From positions 62,001-126,000 of the forward strand of contig NZ_SUKC01000006.1 in the NCBI RefSeq assembly GCF_005047635.1: DNA of 64,000 bases, given 5' to 3'. The notes under the pieces are model-generated. The model saw nothing but the letters and a program-made list of their open reading frames with translations, did not search any database and was not told the origin of the DNA. The position numbers were made by a program, and so were the translations under genes. Source of the DNA: Arthrobacter sp. CAU 1506. Its GTDB lineage: Bacteria > Actinomycetota > Actinomycetes > Actinomycetales > Micrococcaceae. This document shows positions 53,272-63,248 of this stretch, one piece after another. Position 1 is the stretch's first letter, and each line of letters starts with the position of its first letter.

Positions 53272-54459
53272 GTGATTTTCGGCCTGACCATCTTGGACAT
53301 CGTCCTCCTTCTGATCCTCTTGTCCTACCTGGTTTCCGGCCTGCGCAAGGGGTTTGTGGTCACGCTCGGCGGCATCGTGGGCATCGTGGCCGGAGCCGTC
53401 GCTGCCTTCTTCGCGATCCCGCTGGTCAGCCAGTGGGTGCCGGACAGCGGATGGCGGCTCTCCGCAACCATCGCCGTGGCGGTGTTGTTGGTGGTGCTGG
53501 GCCATGCCCTCGGATCGGGGATCGGCGCCGGCATCAGGCGGCGGATGGATTTCCCCCCGCTGCGGCCGGTGGACCGTTTGCTGGGCGGGGCGATGAACCT
53601 CGCCGTGACGGCGCTGGTGGTCTCCATGCTGGCGTTCAGCCTGGGCACCATGGGTGTGCCTTTCGTCTCCCAGCAGATTGCCTCCTCCAAGGTGATCGCC
53701 GCCATCGACCACCTGACCCCGAACCCGGTGAAGGCCTGGGCGGCCCAAGTGCGTTCCGTCGTGGTGGCGGATGGCATCCCGATGGTGCTGGACCCGCAGG
53801 CACCGGCCGAACCGGCGCAGGTTCCCGACACCAGCACGGACACCGCGGCGCTGAATGAAGCGTCGGCATCGGTGCTGCGGATTGCCGGAACGGCCTTCCA
53901 GTGCGGACAGAACCAGACGGGGTCGGGTTTTGCAGTGGCACCGGACCGTGTGCTGACCAACGCGCACGTAGTGGCCGGCGTCAATGAACCGGTGGTGGAG
54001 ATCCCGGACGGACGGGTGCTGCCGGGACGAGTGGTGTTCTTTGACGCTGTGCGTGACCTGGCCGTACTGGCCGTGGACGGCTTGAACGTGCGGCCGCTGC
54101 CCTTGGGCGGGGAACTGTCCGACGGCGACTTTGCCGCCTTCCAGGGCTACCCCGCCGGTGGCCCGTTCCAGAGCAACCCGGCCACAGTCCAGGGCCGTTC
54201 CCAGGTGCTGGTCCAGAATATCTACGGTGCGGACCCGTCCTCGCTTGAGGTGTACACCTTGGCCGCGGACGTGAAGCAAGGCAACTCCGGCGGACCCCTG
54301 CTGGACGCCGACGGCAACGTTGCCGGTGTGGTGTTCGCCAAGTCCACGCAGAACGTGCCGGTGGGCTACGCGCTGACGCTGGCGGAGGTCCAGCCGGTGG
54401 TGGACGCGGCATCCGGCTACCAGGAGACCATCTCCGCCGGCCAGTGCGTGACCCGCTAA
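53272..54459 (+). CDS. MarP-like membrane serine protease (CvpA + trypsin domain)
   Basis: A 395-residue protein. Four CvpA-type membrane helices fill residues 1-135, then a periplasm-facing chymotrypsin-fold protease. Catalytic residues are His232 (TNAHVV), Asp262 (VRDLAVL) and Ser339 (QGNSGGP). Two cysteines, Cys211 and Cys392, occupy positions close to the regulatory disulfide of mycobacterial MarP (C214 and C395 as I recall). MarP protects mycobacteria from acid by activating a peptidoglycan hydrolase. The start is GTG 53272 behind GGAGAA. It is divergent from the glxR-like gene and overlaps the converging DUF2332 gene by 4 bases. Confidence 0.9.
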   Translation: MIFGLTILDIVLLLILLSYLVSGLRKGFVVTLGGIVGIVAGAVAAFFAIPLVSQWVPDSGWRLSATIAVAVLLVVLGHALGSGIGAGIRRRMDFPPLRPVDRLLGGAMNLAVTALVVSMLAFSLGTMGVPFVSQQIASSKVIAAIDHLTPNPVKAWAAQVRSVVVADGIPMVLDPQAPAEPAQVPDTSTDTAALNEASASVLRIAGTAFQCGQNQTGSGFAVAPDRVLTNAHVVAGVNEPVVEIPDGRVLPGRVVFFDAVRDLAVLAVDGLNVRPLPLGGELSDGDFAAFQGYPAGGPFQSNPATVQGRSQVLVQNIYGADPSSLEVYTLAADVKQGNSGGPLLDADGNVAGVVFAKSTQNVPVGYALTLAEVQPVVDAASGYQETISAGQCVTR

Positions 54460-55520
54460 GCGCTTTCCGGCGGGAGCCAGTCCAGGAACTGGCCATGCGG
54501 ACCCGTAGTGGCGACCGGCCGCCCGTTGTGGGAGAGCAGGAAGCGGCCCCGCTGCGTCCGGTCATCCAGACCCGGGACGCCGGAGCAGTCGGTAGGCATC
54601 GGCATGACGCCCGGGCCTTCATTCGCCAGCCAATGCACGCCCCGGTCCCGGATGAGCCCGTCAATAATGGTGCGGAACCGCAGTCGGTCAGGCTCCGGCA
54701 GGTAGGCCAGCACCGCTGAGTGGAGCACGACGACGACCGCATCCTGGGGTGCTTGGGAGACGAGTTCGGGAAGCAGTTGGTTCAGGTCGCCGGCCACCAG
54801 GCGAGGCGGATCGCGTCGGGCTACCTCGACGGCCCGGCGCAACCGGCGGACACGAAACTCCTGGCCGGGCCAGATCAATGCCTCCAGCCAGGCAACGTCA
54901 CCGGCGGCTGTCACGTCCAAAGGGTTCAGGTCGATCCCGGCGCGCCAGCTGACGTCGGGCAGCGACGTCGGCAGCGGAGGGTTGCCCGAGGTCGCGCAGG
55001 CCAGGATGGGAGGCTCCGGCGCGGTCCCGTCGGCCGGTGGAGCACCGCTGTTTCGTGACCCGGCTCCGGCGGAAGGCGCGGTCTGTGGCGCGATGATCGC
55101 TCCGCCGTCGTACTGATAGCGGTAGCGGTCCGGATAGAGCACCAGGCCGGCCGAGGCGCCCACTTCGATCAGAGCCAGCGGCTTCGCCTCGGCCGTGGCG
55201 ATGGCGGCCAGGGACGGCAGGAGGACGGCGCAACGGCCGGGCTCGTTGGTCTGGGTGGATCGGGCCAGGGCCACGGCACGGACCGCATCCCCATGGGACA
55301 ACAGGAACCTGCGGAAGCCGGCGTAGTCGGGGGTGCCGACGCCGAGCGAGCGGGCTGCAGCAAGGACCAGATTGGGCTGGCGTTTCGCCGGCGGGAGGGC
55401 GTTGATCAAGTCCAGGACCTCGGGGTCTTGGCTGATGCCCAAGGTCCACTCGACGTAGGTCTCGGATTGGCCCGCGGCCTCATACAATCCGAAGTTCCGG
55501 TACCAGCCAGCCGTCTCCAC
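54456..55520 (-). CDS. DUF2332 family protein
   Basis: A 354-residue soluble protein of DUF2332. Recognisable parts are WYRNFGLYEAAGQSETYVEWTLGIS at the N-terminus (about 6-30), LIEVGASAGLVLYPDRYRYQYDGG (about 117-140), a SAM-site-like glycine pattern, and GIDLNPLDV near 190. A methyltransferase-like fold is likely from the ExGxSAGL motif and the later VVLHSAVLAYL, but activity is not established. The start is GTG 55520. It ends 4 bases inside the marP-like gene and follows aroQ by 11 bases on the same strand. Confidence 0.87.
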   Translation of the reverse strand: METAGWYRNFGLYEAAGQSETYVEWTLGISQDPEVLDLINALPPAKRQPNLVLAAARSLGVGTPDYAGFRRFLLSHGDAVRAVALARSTQTNEPGRCAVLLPSLAAIATAEAKPLALIEVGASAGLVLYPDRYRYQYDGGAIIAPQTAPSAGAGSRNSGAPPADGTAPEPPILACATSGNPPLPTSLPDVSWRAGIDLNPLDVTAAGDVAWLEALIWPGQEFRVRRLRRAVEVARRDPPRLVAGDLNQLLPELVSQAPQDAVVVVLHSAVLAYLPEPDRLRFRTIIDGLIRDRGVHWLANEGPGVMPMPTDCSGVPGLDDRTQRGRFLLSHNGRPVATTGPHGQFLDWLPPESA

Positions 55521-55531
55521 GCGCTATCCCG

Positions 55532-55984
55532 CTACAGGACCTCGGCGAGGTATTCGACCGCCAACCGGTAGCCGGTGATGCCGGCGCCCGCGATCACCGC
55601 GTCGGCAACGCCGGAAATGTAGGAGTGGTGGCGGAATTGTTCGCGCTTGTGGATGTTGGTGATGTGCACTTCCACCACCGGCAGCGCCACACCGGAGAGG
55701 GCATCGCGGAGGGCCACGGAGGTGTGGCTGTAGCCGCCCGGGTTGATGATGATCGCATCGGCCGTGTCCCGGGCCGCGTGGACCGCATCGATCAGCGCGC
55801 CTTCATGGTTGGACTGGACGCACTCGGCGGTCCAGCCGTGCGCCGTCGCGGCCTCAGTGGCCAGCTTCTCCACATCCGCCAGGGTGGCCGTGCCGTACAC
55901 CTGGGGCTCGCGGGTGCCGAGCAGGTTCAGGTTCGGGCCGTTGAGTACCAGGACGCGGCGGGATGCGGGGGTGTCTGCTGTCAT
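55532..55984 (-). CDS. aroQ: 3-dehydroquinate dehydratase, type II
   Basis: A 150-residue type II dehydroquinase of the shikimate pathway. Diagnostic motifs are [18 protein letters not shown] (with the catalytic Tyr in the lid, about 14-31), [12 protein letters not shown] (about 59-70), [17 protein letters not shown] (about 81-97) and [15 protein letters not shown] (about 105-119, active-site His). ATG 55984 is chosen since the family starts there and earlier residues have no counterpart. No other aro genes are adjacent; only this step is encoded here. Confidence 0.95.
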   Translation of the reverse strand: MTADTPASRRVLVLNGPNLNLLGTREPQVYGTATLADVEKLATEAATAHGWTAECVQSNHEGALIDAVHAARDTADAIIINPGGYSHTSVALRDALSGVALPVVEVHITNIHKREQFRHHSYISGVADAVIAGAGITGYRLAVEYLAEVL

Positions 55985-56122
55985 GCCTTTACTATGCCTC
56001 AATCGCGAAGCCGGCGATTTTCCTGTTACGCGCGATTCCACGCGGTTGTCTTCGCCCATAGGCCGGAGGCGCCCGCCACTACTGGCAGCGGGCGCCTCCG
56101 ACCTATGGATTGTGGCTCGGCG

Positions 56123-58102
56123 TCAGCCCTTCAGCGAGGCGGCGATCTGCTGCATCACGGTGTTGTCGGCCAGGGTGGTGGCGTCGCCGACTTCACGTCC
56201 TTCCGCGACGTCCTTGAGGAGCCTGCGCATGATCTTGCCGGAGCGGGTCTTGGGCAGTTCCGGTACCACCAGGATGGTGCGCGGTTTGGCGATCGGGCCG
56301 ATCTCCTTGCCCACGTGGTTGCGCAGTGTGGCGACGATGTCCGGGTCTGTGACCGCGTTCCCGCGCAGGATGACGAAGGCGACGACGGCTTCGCCGGTGG
56401 TTTCGTCCTTGGCGCCGACCACGGCGGCTTCGGCGACCGCGGGATGGGACACGAGCGCGGATTCGATCTCGGTGGTGGAGAGCCGGTGGCCGGAGACGTT
56501 CATGACGTCGTCCACCCGGCCGAGCAGCCAGATGTCGCCGTCGTCGTCCTTCTTGGCGCCGTCGCCGGCAAAGTACATGTTCTCGAACCGGGACCAGTAG
56601 GTTTCCTTGAACCGCTCCGGGTCGCCCCAGATGCCGCGCAGCATGGCCGGCCACGGCTCGCGGACCACCAGGTAGCCGCCGTGCCCGTCCGGGACGGAGG
56701 CGCCGAGTTCGTCGACCACGTCCACGGCGATGCCCGGCACGGCGACCTGCGCGGAGCCGGGTTTGGTGGCGGTGACGCCCGGCAACGGGGCGATCATGTG
56801 CGCGCCGGTCTCGGTCTGCCACCAGGTGTCCACGATCGGAGCCTTGTCGCCGCCGATGACGCGGCGGTACCACATCCAGGCTTCCGGGTTGATGGGTTCG
56901 CCCACGGAGCCGAGGACGCGGATGGACGACAGGTCGAACTTGGCCGGGATGTCCTCGCCCCACTTCATCATGGTGCGGATCGCGGTCGGCGCGGTGTAGA
57001 GGATGGAGACCTTGTACTTTTCCACGATCTCCCACCAGCGGCCCTGGTGCGGCGAATCGGGGGTGCCCTCGTACATGACCTGCGTGGCGCCGTTGATCAG
57101 CGGGGCGTAGGTGACGTAGGAGTGGCCGGTGACCCAGCCGATGTCAGCGGTGCACCAGAACACGTCGGTTTCCGGTTTCAGGTCGAAGACCACCTTGTGG
57201 GTGTAGGCGGTCTGCGTGAGGTAGCCGCCGGTGGTGTGCAGGATGCCCTTCGGCTTTCCGGTGGTGCCGGAGGTGTAGAGGATGAACAGCGGGTGCTCGG
57301 AGTCGTGCGGCACCGGGCTGTGTTCCGCGGAGGCGGTCTCCACGGTGTCCGCCCACCACTGGTCGCGGCCCTCGTGCCAGTCCACCGGCTCGCCGTTGCG
57401 CTTGACCACCACCACGTTGGACACGGTGTGCCCGGGGGCGGAAAGAGCCTCGTCCACGGCCGGCTTGAGCGGGGAGGGCTTGCCGCGGCGCCAGGTGCCG
57501 TCGGCGGTCACCACCAGTTTCGCCTCTGCGTCATCAATCCGGGACCGCAGCGCATCGGCGGAGAAACCGCCGAAGACCACCGAGTGCACGGCGCCGATCC
57601 GCGCGCAGGCCAGCATGGTGATCACCGCTTCCGGGATCATCGGCAGGTAGACGGCCACCCGGTCGCCCTTGGCCACGCCGAGGGATTCGAACGCGTTGGC
57701 GGCCTTCTTCACCTCTTCGGTCAGCTGCGCGTACGTGTAGCTGCGGGTGTCGCCGGGTTCGCCCTCGAAATGGATCGCCACCCGGTCGCCCAGACCGTTC
57801 TCCACGTGCCGGTCCAGCGCGTTATAGGCAGCGTTCAGCTCGCCGCCCACGAACCATTTGGCGAAGGGCGCCTCGGACCAGTCCAGGGCCTGGCTGAAGT
57901 CCTTGTCCCAGGACAGGACCGCGCGGGCCTGCTGGGCCCAGAAAGCCGGACGGTCGGCCTCGGCTTCCGCGTAAACACCCGGCTTGGCCACCGCTGCCGC
58001 CGCGAATTCAGCGCTCGGCGCAAACTTGCGGTTCTCTTGGAGCAGGTTCTCCAAGGCATCGCCGGCGGCGGTGGAAGTCTGCGTTCCGTTGGCTTCAGAC
58101 AT
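56123..58102 (-). CDS. acs: Acetyl-CoA synthetase
   Basis: A 659-residue AMP-forming acetate-CoA ligase. Acyl-adenylate motifs are [15 protein letters not shown] (about 263-277), the acetate-pocket [10 protein letters not shown] near 405, [10 protein letters not shown] near 515 and the C-terminal [11 protein letters not shown] near 628, whose Lys is the acetylation-controlled residue in other species. ATG 58102 lies 8 bases after AAGGGG; upstream in-frame residues are not family-like. Converts acetate to acetyl-CoA. A weak GlxR-like site about 100 bases upstream would fit catabolite control. Confidence 0.96.
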   Translation of the reverse strand: MSEANGTQTSTAAGDALENLLQENRKFAPSAEFAAAAVAKPGVYAEAEADRPAFWAQQARAVLSWDKDFSQALDWSEAPFAKWFVGGELNAAYNALDRHVENGLGDRVAIHFEGEPGDTRSYTYAQLTEEVKKAANAFESLGVAKGDRVAVYLPMIPEAVITMLACARIGAVHSVVFGGFSADALRSRIDDAEAKLVVTADGTWRRGKPSPLKPAVDEALSAPGHTVSNVVVVKRNGEPVDWHEGRDQWWADTVETASAEHSPVPHDSEHPLFILYTSGTTGKPKGILHTTGGYLTQTAYTHKVVFDLKPETDVFWCTADIGWVTGHSYVTYAPLINGATQVMYEGTPDSPHQGRWWEIVEKYKVSILYTAPTAIRTMMKWGEDIPAKFDLSSIRVLGSVGEPINPEAWMWYRRVIGGDKAPIVDTWWQTETGAHMIAPLPGVTATKPGSAQVAVPGIAVDVVDELGASVPDGHGGYLVVREPWPAMLRGIWGDPERFKETYWSRFENMYFAGDGAKKDDDGDIWLLGRVDDVMNVSGHRLSTTEIESALVSHPAVAEAAVVGAKDETTGEAVVAFVILRGNAVTDPDIVATLRNHVGKEIGPIAKPRTILVVPELPKTRSGKIMRRLLKDVAEGREVGDATTLADNTVMQQIAASLKG

Positions 58103-58203
58103 AAGAAGGCCCCTTCGTTTTGCTGCGGTCGTTGGCGTGCGCCCGCTTCGGTTGGCCGGGCGCATCTGCTGCTTTTCAGCCTAATCCTTTGTTCGCCTTC
58201 CGC

Positions 58204-58219
58204 AGTGTCGGCCGTCACA
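58204..58219. promoter_or_regulatory. Weak GlxR/Crp-like site upstream of acs
   Basis: AGTGTCGGCCGTCACA matches TGTGA-N6-TCACA at 8 of 10 fixed positions. Weak, but the right half is perfect and acetate genes are often under Crp/GlxR control. Confidence 0.32.
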
Positions 58220-58390
58220 AAGCTCGATGCAAAAGGTCTTGAATCTGCGCTGAACGGCACAAGTCAGTGCGTTCGACGGCGGTGATCCGGCTAGTGAAGG
58301 GTTGGTTCCTTGACTACGCTGAGACCAGCGCCAGAACGTTGCACGCGGGCCCGGCCCGCTCTGCAACCGCAACGACCCGGAGGAACGACG

Positions 58391-59992
58391 ATGTCACAGA
58401 GCTCCCAGACCCACGCCACGGCAGGAACCGCGGTGGCCGGCCCCTTCACCGCGCGAGACCTGGTGGTGGGCGCCGGCATCGTTCTGCTGTTCCTGTCCTC
58501 GGTGTTGCCTCTTGAAGTCATCCGGGGCATCGGGGTGAACTTGTGGAATTCGGCCGGGCTGTTCCAGCTGGCACTGGGCATCCTGCTGCCGGCGGTGGTA
58601 CTGGTGCTCTTTGTGGTGCGCCGCCTGGCACCGCAAACGCCGCTGCGGATCGGCTCCCTGTCGGTTGATCAATTCGCCTCGGTGGTGGCCTCACTGGCCC
58701 TGGCCTTCTACTTCCTGACCATCGTCACCGTCTACAGCGTCAGCGGAGTCATTGGCTTCATCGGCGCGCTGGTCCTCTTCGCCGGGACCGTCTGCGGACG
58801 CTGGATCCCGCAATTGGCCGCAGATTTCGCGGGCCGTCCCGAGATGCCGGCCCACCCGGTGGCGCGGGATGCCGTTCCGGCCGCCCCCAAGCCGAAGGCC
58901 GCGAAGCCTGCCGCCCAGCGTCCCGGCGCACCGTACGGCACGGAAGGGGGAGAGCCCGCCACACACGATCAGGCGGTCCAGGGCGGTACAACCGGTGGCT
59001 ATCGAGCCACAGCCCCGGCTGCAGCCGGCTGGGACCGAGGCAGCGCGCAGCAGCCGGGCACCGGCCAGTTTGCCGCGCCATCCGGCAACGGGGCAGCCGG
59101 CTTTGCGGGTGCTGCCGCAGCCGTGCAAGCCACGCAAGAGCGGGAAACTGCCGACGGAGCCTCGACCGATGCCGCTGGGCGGGAGACCGCAGCCACCCCG
59201 GTCGGAGTGCAGCAGGCAACAGACCTCGAAGCCGACGACTCCGTCGCGCCCGGTGCCGCAGACGGGGAGGCCGTCGGCATCCCGGTAACGGAAGACTCGA
59301 GCGCATCCGCAACCACGCGGGCAGCTACCCTCGCCGCTGACGGTGTGGCCCGCGACGTGGGGTACTCCGCCAAAACGGTGGTGGGAAGCCCTGACCCGTC
59401 CGGCGCAGGCCAATCGGTTCCGGAGACAGCCGGAGCTGGCGTCGCCGAGACCCAGAATCCCGGCGACACCGTGGCACAGGCCCGGACCGGTGAACCGCCG
59501 GCCGAGACGGCGGTTCCTGCCGGCGGAGCGCTCGGTGGGGCGGCCGCCGCTGCTGAGCCAGCCGGGGCCGGCGAGACTGCGGCTGCTGCCGAGCCAACCG
59601 CAGCCCGGACAGGCACGGCTGCCACTGGCGAAGCATCAGCTCGAACCGGCGCGACTCGTGCGGACGCCGTCCCGGAAGCGGCCACCGCGGCCATGCCGTC
59701 CGTCGCAGCGAACGGTGCCGACCGCGACCCCGCCAAGGCTGCCTCGGCGTCGTCTCCGATCAGCGCGACGCGTGATGCCTACGACGAAGCCGAGGAGGAG
59801 TACGAAGCCTTCTGGTTCGCCGTCGGACGCACCCGCCCGGTCTTGGACGAGAACACCGGCCAGGTCATGTTTACCGTCGAACCCGGCTCATGGATCCTTG
59901 CGCTGCAGGACCGGGGGGACGAATTCCTGGTCCAGCACACGGACGGGCGCGTGGGCGTCCTGAGGGACCTGACGAACATTGAGCGTGCCTAA
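58391..59992 (+). CDS. Membrane protein with very long Ala/Glu/Thr linker, unrecognised
   Basis: A 533-residue protein with three parts. Four membrane helices lie in residues 20-140 (starting [28 protein letters not shown]). A low-complexity region rich in Ala, Gly, Thr, Glu and Pro fills about 150-460. A compact C-terminal domain occupies about 465-533, from [24 protein letters not shown] to the end [17 protein letters not shown] do not recognise the family; the C-terminal domain looks like an SH3-like small beta domain (inference). GGAGGAACG precedes the ATG at 58391. Its stop overlaps the nth start by 14 bases, so the two are coupled. Confidence 0.78.
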   Translation: MSQSSQTHATAGTAVAGPFTARDLVVGAGIVLLFLSSVLPLEVIRGIGVNLWNSAGLFQLALGILLPAVVLVLFVVRRLAPQTPLRIGSLSVDQFASVVASLALAFYFLTIVTVYSVSGVIGFIGALVLFAGTVCGRWIPQLAADFAGRPEMPAHPVARDAVPAAPKPKAAKPAAQRPGAPYGTEGGEPATHDQAVQGGTTGGYRATAPAAAGWDRGSAQQPGTGQFAAPSGNGAAGFAGAAAAVQATQERETADGASTDAAGRETAATPVGVQQATDLEADDSVAPGAADGEAVGIPVTEDSSASATTRAATLAADGVARDVGYSAKTVVGSPDPSGAGQSVPETAGAGVAETQNPGDTVAQARTGEPPAETAVPAGGALGGAAAAAEPAGAGETAAAAEPTAARTGTAATGEASARTGATRADAVPEAATAAMPSVAANGADRDPAKAASASSPISATRDAYDEAEEEYEAFWFAVGRTRPVLDENTGQVMFTVEPGSWILALQDRGDEFLVQHTDGRVGVLRDLTNIERA

Positions 59993-60800
59993 CAAGGCGC
60001 CGGCTACCCGCCGGCGCAAGACCGAGGAATCCCTGCTGGCACGAAAACGCCGGGCACGTCGGATCAACAAGGAGCTCGCCGAACACTACCCCTACGCGGT
60101 GGCCGAGCTTGATTTCCGCAATCCTTTCGAGCTGCTGGTGGCAACCATCCTCTCCGCGCAGACCACCGACGTCCGGGTCAACATGACCACGCCGGTGCTC
60201 TTCGCACGCTATCCGGATGCCCGCGCACTGGCCGAGGCAGATGAGGCGGAACTGCAGGAGCTGATCAAACCCACCGGATTCTTCCGGGCCAAAAGCCAGA
60301 GCCTGCTCAAGATGGCCGGCCAGGTCGTCGACGAATTCGACGGCGAGGTCCCGGGCAACCTCGAAGACCTGGTCAAGCTCGCCGGCGTCGGGCGCAAGAC
60401 CGCCAACGTGGTACTCGGCAATGCCTTCGGCATCCCGGGGATCACCGTGGACACGCACTTCCTCAGGCTGTCGCGCCGTTTCGGCTGGACCGATTCCACC
60501 GACGCCGTCAAGGTGGAATTCGACGTTGCGGAACTGTTCGAACCCAAGGACTGGACCATGCTCTCGCACCATGTGGTTTTCCACGGCCGCCGGGTGTGCC
60601 ATGCCCGCAAGCCGGCCTGCGGTGCCTGCCCGGTGGCCCAATGGTGCCCGTCCTACGGTGAAGGGGAAGTCGATCCTGAGAAGGCCAGGAAATTGCTGAA
60701 GTACGAATTGGCGCCGGGGCGTGAGGAACTTCTGGCCCGGATGATGGCCGGTGAGACCCGCCAGGAGCTTCGCGCCGCAGGTTTTCCGCTGGGAGCCTGA
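59979..60800 (+). CDS. nth: Endonuclease III (DNA glycosylase/AP lyase)
   Basis: A 273-residue base-excision-repair enzyme that removes oxidised pyrimidines and cleaves the strand. The helix-hairpin-helix [13 protein letters not shown] (about 128-140) contains the catalytic Lys, and Asp is in [11 protein letters not shown] near 152. The 4Fe-4S cluster loop C-x6-C-x2-C-x5-C ([17 protein letters not shown]) is intact. The basic N-terminal 30 residues are longer than in E. coli. TTG 59979 (overlapping the upstream stop by 14 bases) is taken as start; GTG 59985 is an alternative. The Nudix gene follows in 2 bases. Confidence 0.96.
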   Translation: MSVPNKAPATRRRKTEESLLARKRRARRINKELAEHYPYAVAELDFRNPFELLVATILSAQTTDVRVNMTTPVLFARYPDARALAEADEAELQELIKPTGFFRAKSQSLLKMAGQVVDEFDGEVPGNLEDLVKLAGVGRKTANVVLGNAFGIPGITVDTHFLRLSRRFGWTDSTDAVKVEFDVAELFEPKDWTMLSHHVVFHGRRVCHARKPACGACPVAQWCPSYGEGEVDPEKARKLLKYELAPGREELLARMMAGETRQELRAAGFPLGA

Positions 60801-60802
60801 CC

Positions 60803-61507
60803 GTGAGCGCCAAAAAGGATTTGCAGCGGTTGATGGAGCTGCCGATGGAACAGCGGCTTTCCGTCCGTGAACGCGAGCGCTGGTATAACGCCGCCCTGGA
60901 CCCGGAAGCTGTCCGGCCGGCAGCGGTGCTCCTGCTCTTCGGTGCGCTGGACGATGCGCCGGCCCACTTCCACGATTCCGCCGTGCCGGATGACCTTGAC
61001 GTGCTCTTCGTGGAGCGCGCAGCCAACCTTAGCTCGCACCCAGGGCAGGTGGCTTTTCCGGGTGGCTCCATTGATCCCGACGACGACGGCCCGGTCGCCG
61101 CAGCAGTCCGTGAAGCGGTGGAAGAGACCGGGCTGGACGCCACCGGGGTCGAGGTTCTGGGAGTCCTGCCGGACATCCCGCTGTCGGTCAGCAACTTCCT
61201 GGTCACTCCCGTCCTGGCCTGGTGGGCTTCTCCCTCGCCGGTGGCGGTGGTGGATTTCGCCGAGTCCGCACAGGTTTTCCGCGTTCCGGTCGCGGACCTG
61301 CTCGACCCTGCCAACCGGCGCATGTCGGTGCTCCGGCGTGGTGACCAGGTCTTCCGCAGTCCGGCCTTCCTGGTTCACGGAGTGGTGGTCTGGGGCTTTA
61401 CCGCGATCCTGTTGAGCCATCTTTTCGATGATCTGGGCTGGACGTTGGAGTGGGACATGTCCAACGAGATCCCTGCCCCGGTCGCTCCTCGCCCGGGCGA
61501 CGACTGA
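60803..61507 (+). CDS. Nudix hydrolase, CoA pyrophosphatase-like
   Basis: A 234-residue Nudix enzyme. The CoA-pyrophosphatase pre-motif LSSHPGQVAFPGGSID (about 77-92) leads directly into the Nudix box ending REAVEETGL (about 104-112), as in the UPF0035/NUDT7-like group that hydrolyses CoA to phosphopantetheine. The start is GTG 60803, directly after nth, so nth and this gene are one unit. Its 3' 110 bases overlap antisense with the next gene. Confidence 0.9.
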   Translation: MSAKKDLQRLMELPMEQRLSVRERERWYNAALDPEAVRPAAVLLLFGALDDAPAHFHDSAVPDDLDVLFVERAANLSSHPGQVAFPGGSIDPDDDGPVAAAVREAVEETGLDATGVEVLGVLPDIPLSVSNFLVTPVLAWWASPSPVAVVDFAESAQVFRVPVADLLDPANRRMSVLRRGDQVFRSPAFLVHGVVVWGFTAILLSHLFDDLGWTLEWDMSNEIPAPVAPRPGDD

Positions 61508-63248
61508 CGGTATGCTGCAGGCCAAACCCTGGGGGAGCCGTGCGCTGCGGGGGAGCAGGCACAGGCTCCGGGTAGGGGCGGGTGGTACTGCCAACGGGCG
61601 GCCGCAAGGGATCCTTCGGGTCAGTGGTGGCCTTGCGCCCTGAGTCAGGACCTGGCCCACGGGCCGGGTGCGGCGACGACGACGGCGACGGCAGCGGCGA
61701 GGGTCCCGGCTGTGGCGAGGGCCGCGGGCGTGGCTCCGGCGATGCCACCGGCTGTGGCGAGGGCCCCGGGCGTGGCGAGGGCGATGCCACCGGCTGTGGC
61801 GAGGGCCCCGGGCGTGGCGAGGGCGATGACTTAGGCGGCGGCGACGGCCCCGGGCTTGTGGGATCCGGGCGTGGCACGGGCGACCGCTTGTCCGGTGCTG
61901 GCGGCAGGGCGCTACCGCCGCCGGTGCCCAGGATTTGCCTCAGCCAAGAGTCCTTCGTCGCCAAGGTCCACGCACTGTCGGCTCGCTGGACCCAGTTGTA
62001 GGCAGTGAAGACCGAGAAAACGAACGGCACCAGCCTGCCTGGCTTCAGCACGGAGGTCACCGGGTTCGCGATCGGCACCGGGGAGAGGAGCTGCGGCGCC
62101 AGCTGTGCCGTCAGCCGCCGTTGGGCCGTCTGGCCAGCGAGCTGGAGTATGAGGCTTTCCGGCCCTGCGGCCAGCACGCCGAGGAACGAGTCTCCGTGGC
62201 GGCGCGCCAGTGCCCGGGCCGCGGCCATGCGCTCGGAGGCAACGGCCGTCTGCGTCCGGGTGGAAGCCTTGGCCAAACCGCGGGTTGCGAGAGCGCTGGT
62301 TACAGCTGCGACCCTGCGCAAGCGGTTCGACACCGCGGTGATCCGGGCCGTCGTTGCCGCCCCCGCGGCCGCGGCTCTCGCCGATGCCGCCCCCAGCACA
62401 GCGACCACCGAGCGGAAGATGGATGCCGCAGCAGCGAGCCGTGCAGCGCCGGCGGCGCCGGAGATCCACACCGAGAGCCCTGCGCTGACCGGTGCCAGCG
62501 CCATGCTCACGCCCAGAGTCAGGGCGACATCGCGGGTGAAGGCCGTGGCCTCCTCAACCAGTTGCCGGTGCGCCAGTTCCACGGCCCCGGCGTACTCGTT
62601 GCATCCCTCGGCGAGGGCGTCACACCCATCTGCCAAGACGGATGCGCATGTCAGGAGTTCACCATGCGCGTCGCGCAGCAGGAGCACATCCGTCCCGCGA
62701 AGACCTGCCAGCGCACCGGTCGCCGCTCGCTCTGTGGCGGCAGCCTGTGTCCTTATCTCTCGGCCGATGTCCTGCCAGGCACCGGCGATGCTCCGCAATG
62801 CCGTGGCATCGCCGGACGGCCAGGACACGCCGGCTGCATCGGCAATCAGCTGCCCCAGTTCCGGGAGCAGCGGGAACCTGCCGCCGACGGCTGAAGGTGG
62901 CAGGGGAAGGCAGCGCTCGCCGCCCGGAGGCGCGGGTTGCTCGAAGGCAGCGGCGGATCCCGCCGCTGCCTGTTCCGCAAACCGGTAGAGGGCCGCCGCC
63001 CACTGGGTGGAATACCGGAGCCGACCGTACGCGGCAGCGAGACCTTCCACTCCGCGCAGCAGTTCCGCCGCGTCCCGGTCATAGCCGTGTCCCCAGGGCG
63101 AAGCCTCCGCCTCCCAGCCTGACATCCCGGCGCCGACGCCCAGCCGGCCGTTTGCCGATGCCCGCAAATCCTCGTAGCCAGCGGCTGCCGTCCCGGCCGC
63201 CGTTGCGGCCTCCTCCAGGGCAACGGTGTCGACGATCAGCACTCCCAT
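61398..63248 (-). CDS. WXG/LXG-like helical protein with Pro-Ser repeat tail
   Basis: A 616-residue protein I cannot name fully. Residues 1-95 are helical with a GMSGWEAEASPWG turn. Residues about 155-255 have VSWPSGDATALRSIAGAWQDIGREI, a pattern I associate with the WXG100-like N-domains of actinobacterial polymorphic toxins. Alanine-rich hydrophobic helices fill about 260-420. From about 455 on the sequence is Pro/Ser/Arg repeats (two exact 14-residue SPSPRPGPSPQPVA-type units), then a basic tail. No nuclease or other toxin motif is visible. ATG 63248 fits GGAGGAGGG upstream. The tail overlaps the Nudix gene antisense by 110 bases. Confidence 0.62.
   Translation of the reverse strand: MGVLIVDTVALEEAATAAGTAAAGYEDLRASANGRLGVGAGMSGWEAEASPWGHGYDRDAAELLRGVEGLAAAYGRLRYSTQWAAALYRFAEQAAAGSAAAFEQPAPPGGERCLPLPPSAVGGRFPLLPELGQLIADAAGVSWPSGDATALRSIAGAWQDIGREIRTQAAATERAATGALAGLRGTDVLLLRDAHGELLTCASVLADGCDALAEGCNEYAGAVELAHRQLVEEATAFTRDVALTLGVSMALAPVSAGLSVWISGAAGAARLAAAASIFRSVVAVLGAASARAAAAGAATTARITAVSNRLRRVAAVTSALATRGLAKASTRTQTAVASERMAAARALARRHGDSFLGVLAAGPESLILQLAGQTAQRRLTAQLAPQLLSPVPIANPVTSVLKPGRLVPFVFSVFTAYNWVQRADSAWTLATKDSWLRQILGTGGGSALPPAPDKRSPVPRPDPTSPGPSPPPKSSPSPRPGPSPQPVASPSPRPGPSPQPVASPEPRPRPSPQPGPSPLPSPSSSPHPARGPGPDSGRKATTDPKDPLRPPVGSTTRPYPEPVPAPPQRTAPPGFGLQHTVSRRPGEERPGQGSRWTCPTPTSSPDHRKDGSTGSR
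61741..61824 (-). repeat. Two tandem 42-base repeats in the Pro-Ser tail
   Basis: 61741-61782 and 61783-61824 are identical 42-base units encoding 14 residues each; a diverged copy precedes them (about 61699-61740). This is in-frame repeat expansion of a proline-rich linker. Confidence 0.88.

Noticed and set aside
55625-58285. An 886-codon open frame antisense to aroQ and acs
   Set aside because: It is the complement of two well-supported genes in a high-GC genome, where antisense frames stay open by codon bias. Its translation is rich in Gly, Arg, Val and His without any family motif.
61690-61850. Regular GC-rich repeats as a CRISPR-like array
   Set aside because: The units are directly adjacent, have no spacers and keep the reading frame of a Pro-Ser tail. 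No cas genes are present.
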